Source: Dromaius novaehollandiae (taxonomy: Eukaryota; Chordata; Aves; Casuariiformes; Dromaiidae). From it: 64,000 bases of DNA. Below, piece after piece: positions 1 to 11,835 of this stretch (position 1 is the stretch's first letter; each line of letters opens with the position of its first letter). The stretch lies in NCBI RefSeq assembly GCF_036370855.1, contig NC_088108.1:9571448-9635447 (forward strand). The letters are read 5' to 3'. The notes under the pieces were generated by a model. It was not told the DNA's origin. It saw only the letters and a list, made by a program, of their open reading frames with translations, and made no database searches. Both the position numbers and the translations under genes were made by a program.

Positions 1-501
1 CTACCAAAATCTTCCCAAACAAAACGTGAGGCACATTCCCAGCTGTGCATTGCGGTCCTTGAGATTTGGTCCACACCAGACAGCCTGTGAAACTGCAAAA
101 AGATGTACAGAAATGTCTGTGTACAAGAGGAGTTGAAATATGCTGATCTCAAAATTCAGTAAATAACAGAGTAATCAAAATTAATGGTTTCTTTCTGCTA
201 TTTCTGAAAATTCACTCTAAACAGTCATTTTGTTTCAGTACTGGCATGCACTGGGCTATTGCCAGGCTTGTTCTGGAGAATCTAAAAGGGAACAATGGAT
301 GGCCAAAGAATGAAATGACCTCAAGATTTGCCTGCTGCCTAAGAGGAAACTGGATTGCCAGTTGTTAATTCAGCAGAATTGGGCCCTAAAGACACACACT
401 GCTCCTTTAAATCATCTCTGCTTTCATTCAGCTGTCAGTTTTCTGTGACTCCGATGAGGTCCCGGTTAGCAGGCTGAGATTCTCTTTTTGTTTTTTGACA
501 G
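1..501 (+). other. TMEM255A: TMEM255A intron (3' portion)
   Basis: This is noncoding sequence ending in a pyrimidine-rich tract and the AG acceptor of the next TMEM255A exon at 500-501. I found no additional exon here; the earlier exons, which carry most of the membrane protein, lie upstream of the window. Confidence 0.7.
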
Positions 502-3500
502 ACTCCCTCCCTCCCTACGCTGAACTGTACGGTTGAAAATGCGCATCCTTCAGTATCTTATTATTCAAGGCCACAGGTGACATCTTACAACACTTACTAC
601 CACAGCACTCCTCATCTGCCTCCCTATTCTGCGTATGACTTTCAGGTATGGAACAATACAGGATATTTTCTTATTTAGCTGCAGGGTTAAACGTAGCCTG
701 GTCTGCAAATCCCGGAGGGCTAACTTCCTGTGTCATTTACATAGCTTAATTCTTCTGTTCATGCAGAGAGTACCAAATCTTTCCTATTAACCACTGATCC
801 GTGGCTGCGTTCCCTCCTATTAAGACAGTGTTTTCCTGAGAGCTCCTTTCTAAGAGAAGGCAACAGAACATGCCACCTGCCTCCCTTGTCATTCATTGGT
901 AGAGGCCACATTAAAAATAGGCAGTGCCTGTGACAACCACGATGCTCTGAGGGTAGAGACAAAGCAAGATGTTCAGGTACTAGTTTTTATGAGACCAACT
1001 GCTATGCCTGAGAGGCAGATGAGCCTTTGGAAGTAGGCTTTTTGAGTTTCTGAAGACATGTATGTGATTGAAAAGTTATTCTGTTTTTTTCACACACTTC
1101 AGCTGGTCTAAGAAAAGATCCAGTAGCTCTCTGCAAACCTAACCTCAACTGTAATGCACCCCTTTCTCGTCTTATGTTATGGAATTATGCAGTTATGGAG
1201 CACTGCAGTTAGAAAGTGTTGTTATTTGTACTTTGCTGTCAACTTCTGAGTTTTTGCTTTTTGAACCGGATGGGGAGTTCCTACCTCAGCTCTTCTGTCA
1301 GGTGGATGTTACCATGGTGGTGACAGTGATTTAACACATCATACATTTTCTTTGCAACCATTGCGGCTGGAGGCTTTTTTAATTAACAAGTGCTTAATTA
1401 ACAAGTGTTCTTGGACATCAGCTAAGAGATGTGGTCTCTAATAGCCACAGAGCTGTGCACCAATAACCTCCTTCCTCAGAGCCGTGCCCTAACGGTAACT
1501 TAGATCTAAACCTTTCTGTCTTTACTGGTAGTGCCACAGGCCAACACTGTTGTCAGGGCCTCCTGGAAACGTTTGAACATTTCCAACATCAGAATTTCTA
1601 GGACTTGTTTATACAGGTTTGTGACCTATCTTTGATATTAGTGCAGCCTGGGACTGTCATCTGTGTTGTATAACTTTCTACAGTTATAAAGATGCCAACC
1701 ATAGCATATACCAAAACAAGCTCTACTGCTAAGCTCTCTTGTCGGACGCTCAGCTGATAATAAGCACTGTTTAACTCTGGGTTTGTCTGTACTGCAGCCA
1801 AACCAGCAGAGAGCTCAGCATGGGCGGGTTTGCCCTGCTTTTCAGCTAAAAGGACTACTAGAGCTCTCCTGGTGCTTATATCTCAGCTGGCCAGATGAAA
1901 GGTGGTTGAGTCTCTCTGCGTCTCACTACGGTGGTAACACACAGGTTTTGGCTTAGAAGTTGGCGCAAAAGGTGGGTGTAGTGTGAGGTAATCAAAATTT
2001 AAAGTAGCCAACTCTCACTTTTGAAAGCCAGTCGAGGTCCGAGCGCTGCTGATTCTCCAGGAAACCTGAGGGCCTGTGTGAAAGCATTAACTGAGTGTCA
2101 GGGCACAGAGAGCGCCCCTCCCCCCCCCCCCCCCCCCCGAGTTGGCTAAGTTAAAGGGTGTAGCTGCCTGAGTCCAAGGGCAGCTCCTTTGCTGATAAGA
2201 GCTGTTGTGAAGAAAGGTAGAAGCAAGCACCTGCCCTTCCTTGCTTTTGGGAACTGCTTTTAAGCTGAGGTTTTACTGCTGGCCCCCACATGTGCTGTAT
2301 TGCAGCTGCGCAGCAGCTACATCTGCGCTCGGTCCTGCCTCCATGACCCTGACCCTGACCTGGACCTGCCAGCTTGGCTTCCTTGCCTGACCTCAGACCT
2401 GCGTCGTCACTGCGAACTTGCTGGGTGATCAGTGGACTGTGTCTGACCCTGACCACTGACTGTGGCCCTGATCTTGACCCAGACTTGCTGCTCTGCATCC
2501 CGGCTCCTTGTTGGCGAGGTCGCTGCTTGTGCCTGCCTTATCGTGCTGCACTCCCAGCTCACCTTCCCTTGCGGAGTTGCCGGGCCTCACTGCTCCCTCA
2601 CAGTTAGCACAGGTGGGGGCCAGCAGTAAAGCTTGAGCGTAAAAGCAGTTCCCAAGGGCGAGGAACACCAGCCCGCGCAGGTAGCTCTCCACAGCAGCTC
2701 TTATCAGCCAAGGAGCTGACCTTGGACTCAGCCGGCTAAACAATTCAACTTAGCCAACTAAATTCCTAGACAGGAGTTGTGCTCTGGGCCCATGGCACAG
2801 AGGCGTCTGGTGTGCAGACTCTTCTCTTAGGCCTTACTCTGTGATCTGAGCAATGTCTGAACCACCCTGATACCTTCTCCTGTGTTGCTCCCCATGTCCT
2901 ATCGAGTGGGACCAACCTTGCTTCTCAAATCCTTTTCAAAAGTTGCATTTCCTCTTGCAAGAACTTAGCCAATTCACACTGCTCCTTGGTCATTCCACTC
3001 ATCTGTCCCAAGGGGAAAAAAAAAAAACAAAAAACCCTCCCCCCAAAAACCAGAATTTCTAGGAATATTTGTGCCTGTGCAAAATCTCTGCTTTCACACA
3101 ACTTCAAAATGGCACAACCAACTCTCTGTTTTTTGGAGGCGCATAAGCTGGCTAGTGTTGGCAAAAGACTCGGATACCACTAGTGTTTGCGCTGTAGCTG
3201 GATTCTCGTGGCTTATGACATGTCACCCCGCTGAACAGAACCGTTTGAGGTGACAGAGGCAGCAAGCCTTTGCAATGGGCCTAGACAGGGATGTGGCAGG
3301 AGGTCCTGGTGAACGCAGTGGCCTGTACGTTACTTCTCACTCTGTGTGCATGGTTTGGTGGCCAGTCAGGGGACAATCAGCTGAAAAAGTTTCAGTCCTT
3401 GAGCATTTTGACTTCTGCAGCTAGTGAGCCAAGTTTGGCACTGGAAAGTGAATACAGATGAGTGGCTTATTTCCTCACAGCAGTGGCCTATTCTGCCTTT

Positions 3501-5286
3501 TATTCCCTTTCGTAAGAGAAGAATTAGAGCGCAGTCTTTCCTGTGGCCAGCTTCATTAATAAAACCAGGCTGCCATCTGAAGCCAAAACAAGTCAGGCCT
3601 GCTCTACAGCTGCAACAAAGCCAGCTCTCCTCAAAGGCTCATGGCTGTTGCTAGGCAGCAACACACAGATGCTTTGTAATGTTTAAAACCCAAGGTTACG
3701 TTCGCTAACTGGTATCAAAAGCTGCGCCCGCTGCAGCGATATCGTTCCAAATGTCTTTGCTGTCTGGGGGCTCCCAGCGATTGGGCTTGACATGAATTGG
3801 GGAATGAGGGAAAGCTATTGTTATCTAAATGAGAATGAGGAACAATTTCTAAGGCTTTCTGTTAGACTCGTAGATGATCAAGCTAGGCTTTCATTGATTA
3901 GGTATCTGCTTAATAAACTGTAACAGATTAGCTTTAGGGAAGTGACATTATTCAAAAAAAAGATACTGTTTGAAAACAATCTGTTATTACAGCAGAATCA
4001 GTCAACCCCCTCGTCTGTCCCCCCAAGACAGAATCGTATAGTCACCTCCTATCCCCTATATTGTTTGCAGCTCAGCCTCGCAGTGCGTGAGTGCCCTGCT
4101 CCAGCGCTGATGCCTTAGCGTACACTCCCACGCCCTCAGCAGCACAGTGCAAATCCTCCCCAGTTGTGTTTCTGTCAGGGCTTTATGCTGGGCACATTCC
4201 GGATTCACAGTCTCTGCCCCCAGCGTAAGAGACGAGCCAGTCTTAGGGTGGCGAAAAGGTGCTTACTGTCTAAACGCCAAAGCAATAACGTGCTCTATTT
4301 CAGTAACGCAGCGTGCTGATACCGTGACCGAATACCTTCCAGGCGCTATTCCACAAGTGGCCCATTAGGGCGGACCAGATGGCAAAGCGGGTAACACACA
4401 GCACAGCTTGGGAATATGATTGTCAGGAGTAAAAATACGGCCATAGGGGCCAGAGGAGTGAATGTAAGTGAATGAGACTGTGTCTCTTTATATATGTGGA
4501 ATTCATTTGTCTGGCCTATTTCTGGACAGAATGCAACATGTTCACAGGTTTCTGATAGTGCCAGCATCATATGGCTTAAGACTTTAGACCTAAGGTATTT
4601 TTGATAATGAAGATATTTTTGAGAGCTGGCATTAATTTTCAGGCATGCAGAAATTTCATTTCTCCATCTTTTGAAGCTTTTTGCTAACTGAAGGAATACA
4701 TTATTTTGTTGCCATTAACTTAGGGTTTTTTTAATTAGTGATAAAGAGAAAAGGCAGTACAAAAGCAAATTATTTACAGCCTAATCATTGTTGCCACTGG
4801 CTGATGTGTGAAACTCAAGATGTGAAACTAATCTGTATTCAGTTGTCCAGCCTCTATGAAATGCAGCAGGTAAACAGCAGAAGTCTAAGGAATCCTATGG
4901 AAAACTTACTTAGAGTCTGTGCTTACCTCAAATGCAGCAAGTTACTTGTAAATTTATTTGTATGTGCTTATGTTTTCCAGAATTGTCTTGAAATGTTAAT
5001 AAAATTATATTGCTTGGAAATGAAGTATTGATTTACCACCATCCTTGAAATTAAGCAAAGCCTAATGCTTTTAAGGCTCTTCTCCAAATGCAATGCTGAC
5101 AACAGTCGTCTTGCTTTCTCCCTGCAGCATTCCAGCGTGTTTCCAGCCTCTACTCCTTCTGGCCTTTCAGATGACCCCCAGTCAGTGTCACCATCTCCCA
5201 GCTATATGTGGTCCTCTAATGCGCCTCCTCGTTATTCACCACCATATTTTCCACCTTTTGAAAAGCCACCACCTTACACACCATAA
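502..5286 (+). CDS. TMEM255A: TMEM255A (FAM70A), last two coding exons
   Basis: This is the C-terminal end of transmembrane protein 255A, a multipass membrane protein of poorly known function. Exon 502-645 (48 codons, phase 0 at both ends) encodes a stretch with NCTVENAHPSVSYY and ends PHLPPYSAYDFQ. Exon 5128-5286 starts HSSVFPASTPSGLSDD and ends with the proline/tyrosine-rich tail FEKPPPYTP, then TAA. Both exons match the human protein closely as I remember it (human tail FEKPPPYSP). Acceptors (tgacag, ctgcag) and the donor (CAG/gtatgg) are canonical. The repeated PPxY-like motifs (PPRYSPPY, PPPY) in this cytosolic tail are of the type bound by WW domains, which is inference. The four membrane segments are encoded upstream of the window, so the gene is partial at its 5' side. 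It converges on ZBTB33, as in human. Confidence 0.95.
1379..1407. repeat. 14-15 bp perfect tandem duplication
   Basis: The unit TTAATTAACAAGTG occurs twice back to back (1379-1392 and 1394-1407), separated by one C. It lies in the last intron of TMEM255A. It is a local duplication with no evident function. Confidence 0.8.
2120..2138. repeat. Poly-C tract (19 C)
   Basis: This is an uninterrupted run of C directly abutting the left end of the inverted-repeat element that begins at 2140. Such runs are unstable and their exact length is unreliable. Confidence 0.9.
2140..2759. repeat. Long inverted-repeat (foldback-type) element, family unknown
   Basis: The left arm (2140-2297) and the reverse complement of the right arm (2604-2759) align along nearly their whole length. 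Shared blocks include AGTTGGCTAAGTT at both outer ends, CTGAGTCCAAGG, GCTGATAAGAGCTG, TTGGGAACTGCTTTTA and TTTACTGCTGGCCCCCAC. By eye the arms are about three-quarters identical, so the element is not recent. The ~300-bp core is rich in imperfect CCTGACC-type repeats and codes for nothing I recognise. The layout suggests a nonautonomous DNA transposon or MITE with long terminal inverted repeats. Two copies of one short repeat inserted in opposite directions would look the same. No target-site duplication is visible; the left flank is a poly-C run. Confidence 0.6.
3647..3662. promoter_or_regulatory. X-box-like (RFX-type) inverted half-sites
   Basis: GTTGCTAGGCAGCAAC has outer half-sites GTTGCT and AGCAAC in inverted orientation around a 4-bp centre. 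RFX factors bind inverted half-sites of this type, but usually with 0-3 bp spacing, so this is only a resemblance. It lies in the last intron of TMEM255A, far from any promoter seen here. Confidence 0.3.
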
Positions 5287-7853
5287 AGAACAGGGAAAAG
5301 AAGAAGGAAATATTTGCCGTTGAAATAATTGTGAACATTTTGTATTTATATTTTACTGTGGGAGGGAGCAGGAGGATAGATAAAGAAGAGAATTGCAAAT
5401 ATGAATACCAGATTGGACCGTTCTTTCTTGCAAGACTTGTTTTAGAGGTTTAACAGCTGGGTATGGGGAAGGAGACATACTGCTGATGTTTCAGTGTTGG
5501 TGAGTAACGAGTGACCTAAATTCCAGCCTCTGTGTTCTACAGTGAGGTTCTCGTTTTTTAATAAAGTGATACGACACACATGATATATTCTGGTCTGCCT
5601 TACTCCATCTTGAGCCAAGCTGAGGTAAGGGTAGCCAAGACCAATAGTTGCCCTGCTTAAGGTGATGGTGCTTGCAGACAGCTCAGCTTGCTGCTTGTTT
5701 CATTTGGCCTTTGGCTTCCGGACGTTGAGCTATCGCAGGGCTGCAGGACCTAGCTCACGTCACTTGTTGGTTATGGGCTATGCACGCACACAAGGAAGTT
5801 CTAGTGAGGAGCCAGGATGGTTTCTCAAACTGTAGCACTGTTACTGATGGAAGGAGGTAACATCATGGGATATTTTCATGTGTATCATAGCAGGACAGTT
5901 GGAATATTGCTTTTTTTGAAGGGTAAACATTAATAGACAATCTGGTTTATTTCAGGATGCTTCTAGGAGGTGAAATGCAGTTGTCTGTCTCAGAATTCTT
6001 GTATAAATAATGCTGAAATCGAACAGTTTGGGTGGTTGCACTGCCTCAATTTTCCTTGTATTGCTATAAAGAGCATCAGGAACTGTGCACAGGTCACTGA
6101 AACACAATACAGTGAAGACACTTTTTTTTTTTCCTTCTATTTGGTTGGGAATTTTTTTTAAGACTACTTTTAACTTTTTTAATGGATTGAATCAGCATCC
6201 TGAATAAGCACTGTTTTAGTAGCTATATTATGGGCTGCACATAGGGAACTCCCACTACTAGTTCTCTAGGATGTAAGTCTCACATGGATAAAATTCAATA
6301 CCATGTCATGTAGGATGAAGCTGATAGGAATTTGCAATTATTGTTGTGACTTTCATTTAATCTTCAGCTGATGACTATGCCGACTGGTCTAGATGCCAAC
6401 AGATTTTGCATGCATCCTGCATAACAAAAGGAGGTCGGCTTTGTTATGTGACACGGTGTCCTGTAAAGTGGGGTGCTACTCCAGGAAGTGATTTCAGGTG
6501 ACAGCTTTCAGATCTGAGCTGCTCAGCCTGAGCATTCTCAACTCTGCTTACTTCAGGGATAAATATAAGGTATCGGCGGTTTTACTCCTTATTTCCAAAA
6601 AATTTGATTTTCTTTGCATCAGATTGTGGACCCTAATCCTAAATTGTCTATATTTACATTCAACCTTGATACAGACAAAAAGGTACCTAAGAGCTAAGTC
6701 TGGCTTTCAGAATCTAAAATTGGTATACATGCTAGGAAAAAACAGCTGGATTTTGAATTGCGCTGTCTCTGAGCTTGTAATCCTAACAAATTTGAGATTC
6801 TGACAGAATGAAAAATAAGCACTGAAGTCCCTGATCTCACTTTTCGAAGTACACCCACACTTTATAATGCTGTTTTTAATCCTGTGCATTTGCAGAGCCT
6901 TTATGTTATGTGTTAACCTTATCATTCCACTGTCAATACAAATCAGTGTATTAGTAAGCTAAAGGATGACACTGTTTATCCAGAAGCAAGCGTGTAACAT
7001 TTCTCCAACAATGAAGACAAATAAATGGGCTGGAGAAAGTAATACAATTCACAGGATTTAAAGCAGTAATGTATGCAGAACATATCCTGGTAACATTTCG
7101 TTTTACTGTTGATTTGTTTTGTTGATTGTTGAAGTGCAGCGCATATAAATTTGGGTACTGGAAATAAATTAACATACTAGGGCTTCATCCATTTTATATT
7201 ACGTTTGCCTGAATGAAACCTTGTTAAGAAGATTGTGTGCATTTTAAAATAGGCAATACTTCTCTTGATAAAACCCCCCACAAAAACTAGAATTTGAAGG
7301 GCACATTAATTTCTTAGTAACAAAAAGCCTTTTATTGCTACATCTTTGAAGTAACAGTCCTGTCCCACTTCTGACAAGCATATACTATGCCATTTGTGCC
7401 TGTCTACTAAATAGGGCTAGAAGGACGAGAGGACACCACAGGACAGGACTTACAGCATATTGCTAAGAAACTGAGTAGGATTCCTGAGGGTAGCAGGGAA
7501 ATAATAAGGAAATGGTTTTGTCATTGTTTTTGACTTGACAGAAATACTAACCTTAGGAAGTTATCCAAATTCTTTTTTTTTTTCCTTTAATGAATCTAAC
7601 CTAAAGCATTCTAAGTCTCTTTAAACAAAAATTACATTGCTGCTTTAAATTCACTATCAAAGGACAATTCCATTTTTACATTTAAAATAATACCAGTGGG
7701 ATTTTCTGTTCAATGACCTGTTTCCTTCCGCTTGAGTAAAAATACGCATTTAGTGTAAATGCAATATTCTGCACTGTATCCATCATTTCATATGAGAATG
7801 TAAAGATTGTGACTCATATGTACCCTTTTATTACTTTACCAAAGTTAAATAAA
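5287..7853 (+). other. TMEM255A: TMEM255A 3' UTR with candidate poly(A) signals
   Basis: AT-rich, non-coding sequence follows the stop codon. AATAAA occurs at 5560-5565 and again at 7848-7853, where it sits in a typical AT-rich context (gttaaataaaattgtg). A long UTR ending near 7.87 kb and a short one ending near 5.58 kb are both plausible. The boundary is inferred, not shown. Confidence 0.55.
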
Positions 7854-7869
7854 ATTGTGTGAATTTTGT

Positions 7870-8890
7870 AAACATTTACAAATTGCATTTTACATTTTAG
7901 CAATTTTCCTGTGTTTTACAAGCATTTTTAATGGCAGTTGCGGAATTTCAATGTAATAACAGCATGCATTAAAAACAAACAAACAAACAAAAGCTGTATT
8001 TGCTATATTGGAAAACAGTGCTTCTACTAGGAATACCTACAGAGACATTATGTTTTAAGTCGTGTTTTACAAAGCCCCAGCTGCCCCCTGCCCCGCACTT
8101 CATAGCTCTGCCGTTTTGCCCACAGAGCGGGGCGCGCTGACTTCAGTCCAGCTGCTCACCTGGTGCTACTCTGCAGCCACAAGGCCCTGCTCTAGCCACA
8201 ACCACAAGACTTGAAATCTCACTGTTTTCTCTGTTCAGTAGTGCCACTGCAAAGTTTTACTGCTCAATTTCTGCTTAACATGGCATACATAATCCAGCCA
8301 ATGCAGTGTCTCATTTACTTACTTTCACATTGACTATATTACTTTGGGCATGTTTATGTCATGATCTTTTCAGCGGCTATTTGATGTTAGCAGAAGTAGG
8401 TGGAAGCCCTATGCCAGGGAGATAAACATCCAAAATATCATTTGTATATGTTACTCATTAAATCGTATTCCCTACCTATAATCAGAAGCAAGCAACTTAA
8501 GTTTCTCCATATTAGTCAAGGTTCAACACAATTTAAACATTCAAAATCAACCAGTTACCAATCAATTGAGAATATGAACCCTAGCAATGAGTTAGTGGAA
8601 ATACATTGCACTGGTCACTATATATGTTATTCTTAATTTCTAGGCCATTTGCAACCCCATTAGTGGTTGGACGGACTACTCCACAGCAGCTCCAACTATT
8701 CTGAGAGTAAGTGGGTATCACAAAACTCAGTTCACTTTATGCAGTGGAGATTTCCAGCTAATTCACTTTCTTGGGGGGGAAAAAAGTGCTCAGTTGCAAA
8801 AAATACCTAACTTCAGAGTTCACTACTGTTTTTAATAGCCTGTAAAAGTTGACTGCCACTGAAAAGAAACATGTTACACATCTTTAGAAT
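7870..8890. other. Gap between convergent genes TMEM255A and ZBTB33
   Basis: This is AT-rich sequence with a small (AAAC)n tract near 7973-7990 and no conserved coding sequence that I recognise. The two flanking transcripts point toward each other here. Confidence 0.5.
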
Positions 8891-8897
8891 TAAACCT

Positions 8898-8903
8898 TTT
8901 ATT
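8898..8903 (-). terminator. ZBTB33: Candidate ZBTB33 poly(A) signal
   Basis: TTTATT on the plus strand reads AATAAA on the ZBTB33 strand. A site here would give a 3' UTR of about 2.9 kb, in line with the long 3' UTR known for the human gene. Confidence 0.45.
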
Positions 8904-11835
8904 TTTGCCATAGAAAGCTCTAAGAACTAATATCAAGTATTTATTAATGAAAAGTAGAACACAACTTTAAAAAGTGTGTCAAGGAAAGACTGTACAAGTA
9001 TATACATTACAGACCTGGTAAAAATGATCAGTGTTTCACACAGAACTGTTCATAGGTAACAGCTGTAGACTCAATGTTCAATGTGTACAGTTGTCAGCTT
9101 TTGCATCTTTTTATATGCTGCATGCCTTAACAGTACAAAATAAATAAGTAATCTGTCAATTTTGTTATCTCAATATCTGTTTCATTTATATACTGGAATG
9201 CTGTGGTATGAATCCCAAAAGAAACCATACAGTCAGGATGCAGCCATCATTGATACGTTTTGTAGCAGATCAGGTAATGTTTTCATACGTATATAAATGA
9301 CTGTTAGCTTTGCTACCAATCTCTGTTGAAATTTTTATTGTTTAGATAATTGCTTTTTTGGACTCAGGCGTCTTATTTTCATTACCCCAAAGCCAATTTC
9401 CTAATATTTACATAACAATTATCATTAAGTTAAACTGGAAGTTAAATGTTTATAAAAACAAAAAACAACTATAAGTGCAATAGCCAGAAATCTAAATACA
9501 AAAGCTCATGGCCCCATAAAAAGTTTAAAAAGAAGGGATATAACATGTTTCCAACTCAATAAATATTGGAAGTGACATTAAAAAATGCTTTACATGATCT
9601 CTGGACTTTGGATATCAAAAATCACTTCCAAGGAAAACTGAAGACCCTGAGACACATGCAAGCACGAGTCTTCTAGCAAAGATAGTTACAAAGCCCTAAT
9701 TTTCCAGTTTTCCTCCAAAGAGAGACCTTTAGTAGGCACAGTTTAATTTAAGGTTTTAAATATATCAGCAGCAAATATTGATAGCTGTTATTTTTTGTTA
9801 TTAATGAATGTATATTTTGCAATGTACGCTTAATTCCAGATGTGTCACAATGTCAGTAACAAAATAACCTTGTGTTTTTCAGGACAAAAAGTCCAAGAAG
9901 TTTCTATGTAGCACACAGCTAGTTAAGTCAGAGCAACCTGTGCTAATACAGACAATCAATATTCCTTGTGAGGATTATGTTGACTGCCGAAGCGCCATCT
10001 CAGACAACAGCCAACCTGTAACATTTGAAAGCATACCCCTTTATATTCAAAGCAGTTTGCAACATGATCTGAAAATAACCATGTATATCATATTCTTTGC
10101 CTACAAAAAAGAAGTGCTGAGTATTACATATAGAAGGTAAACAAATTCTCCTCTTGCTCCCATCGTTACAGATACTGATCTCTGGTACCCTTTTTTATAG
10201 CTCAAGCTACATTTGAATCATTTACCATTTAAATAGCCTTCTGTCAAGAATACTGGATGTCTAAAACCTTAAGATTGAAGGTCATAGGATTAAGATGTTT
10301 ACTTAAATCATGAAAAGAGGAGAAAAACCTTTAACTGCAATTTAAGTAATGAAAGGTTACCAATAACTAACTAGTACTATGCACAACAATCTTTCTCAGT
10401 CATCTCTAAAACATCTGTGCAATTTTCATATTACCATTTACAAAAATTCAACAAGTCACTAAATCTGAAATGCTAAACTATGACTCCAGTGAACAGCTGT
10501 TGGGTTTTTTCTTCATATTTACTATTTCTTGTTCAAGTTGGACTTTTACTAACTATTTTCTAAGTGTCTAAACATGTACCAATTGCAAGAAGAAAAAAGG
10601 GGCAATGTAATAAACTGAAAATAGATGTCTCTGCTATGGAAACTGTACAGAAATTATACCATATATTATGGGGAGTGGGGGGTTATTTTTTGATTGTTGG
10701 TTTAGTCTCCATGATTGCACCCTCTTTAAATGGGGGGAGAAAAATCCAAATTCCTGTTTCACTTAAAAATCTAGCTAAATAATCATACAAGATCCAGAGT
10801 AGTCTCAGTGCTGAGCTGATACAGCACTTCCATTCATTATTTCTCAGTTTTAGGAAGTAAATTTCAAAGCCTTCAGCTAGAAAATGTAGCATAAGGATTA
10901 TTTTTCAAATTCCAGATTGAAGCATTTCTCCATAAAGAGCAAAAAAGGAATAGCAATTTATTCCAAATTACAGGCATATTTTCCAGCAGTAAGCAAACTT
11001 AACATTATTCTCCAAGATTTTAAAATGCAAAATTATCTCCTTCCTAAATGTTCTAAACTTCTTCACTATTAAGCTTATTTTTTTCCCTTTGCAAAAAGAA
11101 TAAAATATAATGGCCCAGCCACTGGATACTCTCTGCTCACCATACCGCGAAATATAAATAAGGTTTGCTCAAGTTAGTCCAAACTGAATATTTCTTGTTG
11201 GCAAGAATATTTGTATGAAGGTAACTGATTCATTCATATTGATTATAAAAGCAGAACTAAGATGCTAGTTCAAAAATATACTACTCCAAACTATTGGAGC
11301 AGTTATTTTGGACCCTTGCAGTAAAGCATTGTTCACAGAAACAGCACGAGTTGTGGGATTTCTTAAAAATGGTTCCATATTCAAGAGACTATGGTGAAAA
11401 ATCTTATTGTTGTCTTGGTTAATGTCTAAACACAGTTAAACATTAAAGTGCTAATGTGAAAGAAAGGGTTTACATAATAAATGTGGGTACAGGAAATACC
11501 TCGATTACTTTAGAAGCCTTTTTTTTCTAATTCTTTAGAAGAAACTGTACCTTTTCAAGCTACAAAGCTCCATGTTTTGATCAGCATTAATGTACTAGAA
11601 AACACTGCCAGCTCCTTGGAAATGTCTTATTCTGTATTCAAGTAAACTTTCAGATGAATCTCTTCTACAAATTACGTGCAGCTAATCCATCTAAGTATTA
11701 CCATTTGATGGCTTGGTAGAACAAGTTAACTTATTTTCACTTTAACAATTTGTTTTACAATGATTTTAATGGTTCACTGAAAACAGCTGCAATTTTTCTG
11801 TACTGAAGCTTTTTTCCCCCAGCATTTAATGCATT
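8904..11835 (-). other. ZBTB33: ZBTB33 3' UTR (inferred)
   Basis: About 2.9 kb of AT-rich sequence follows the ZBTB33 stop. Short open frames occur on both strands (for example around 9.9-10.1 kb and 10.6-10.8 kb), but none shows family motifs, splice logic or codon structure of a gene. They are read as UTR. Confidence 0.5.

Noticed and set aside
2101-2800. Protein-coding gene in the inverted-repeat region
   Set aside because: Open frames on both strands come from the repeat core and arms; there is no splice or motif support.
8644-8706. Exon-like block with acceptor tttctag and donor GTAAGT (21 codons, AICNPISGWTDYS...)
   Set aside because: It lies between the convergent genes beyond TMEM255A's stop codon, matches no part of a protein I recognise and has no partner exon. 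Probably chance.
9882-10140. Open frame after a tttttcag on the plus strand
   Set aside because: It lies in the inferred ZBTB33 3' UTR on the opposite strand, with no recognisable motif or partner exon.
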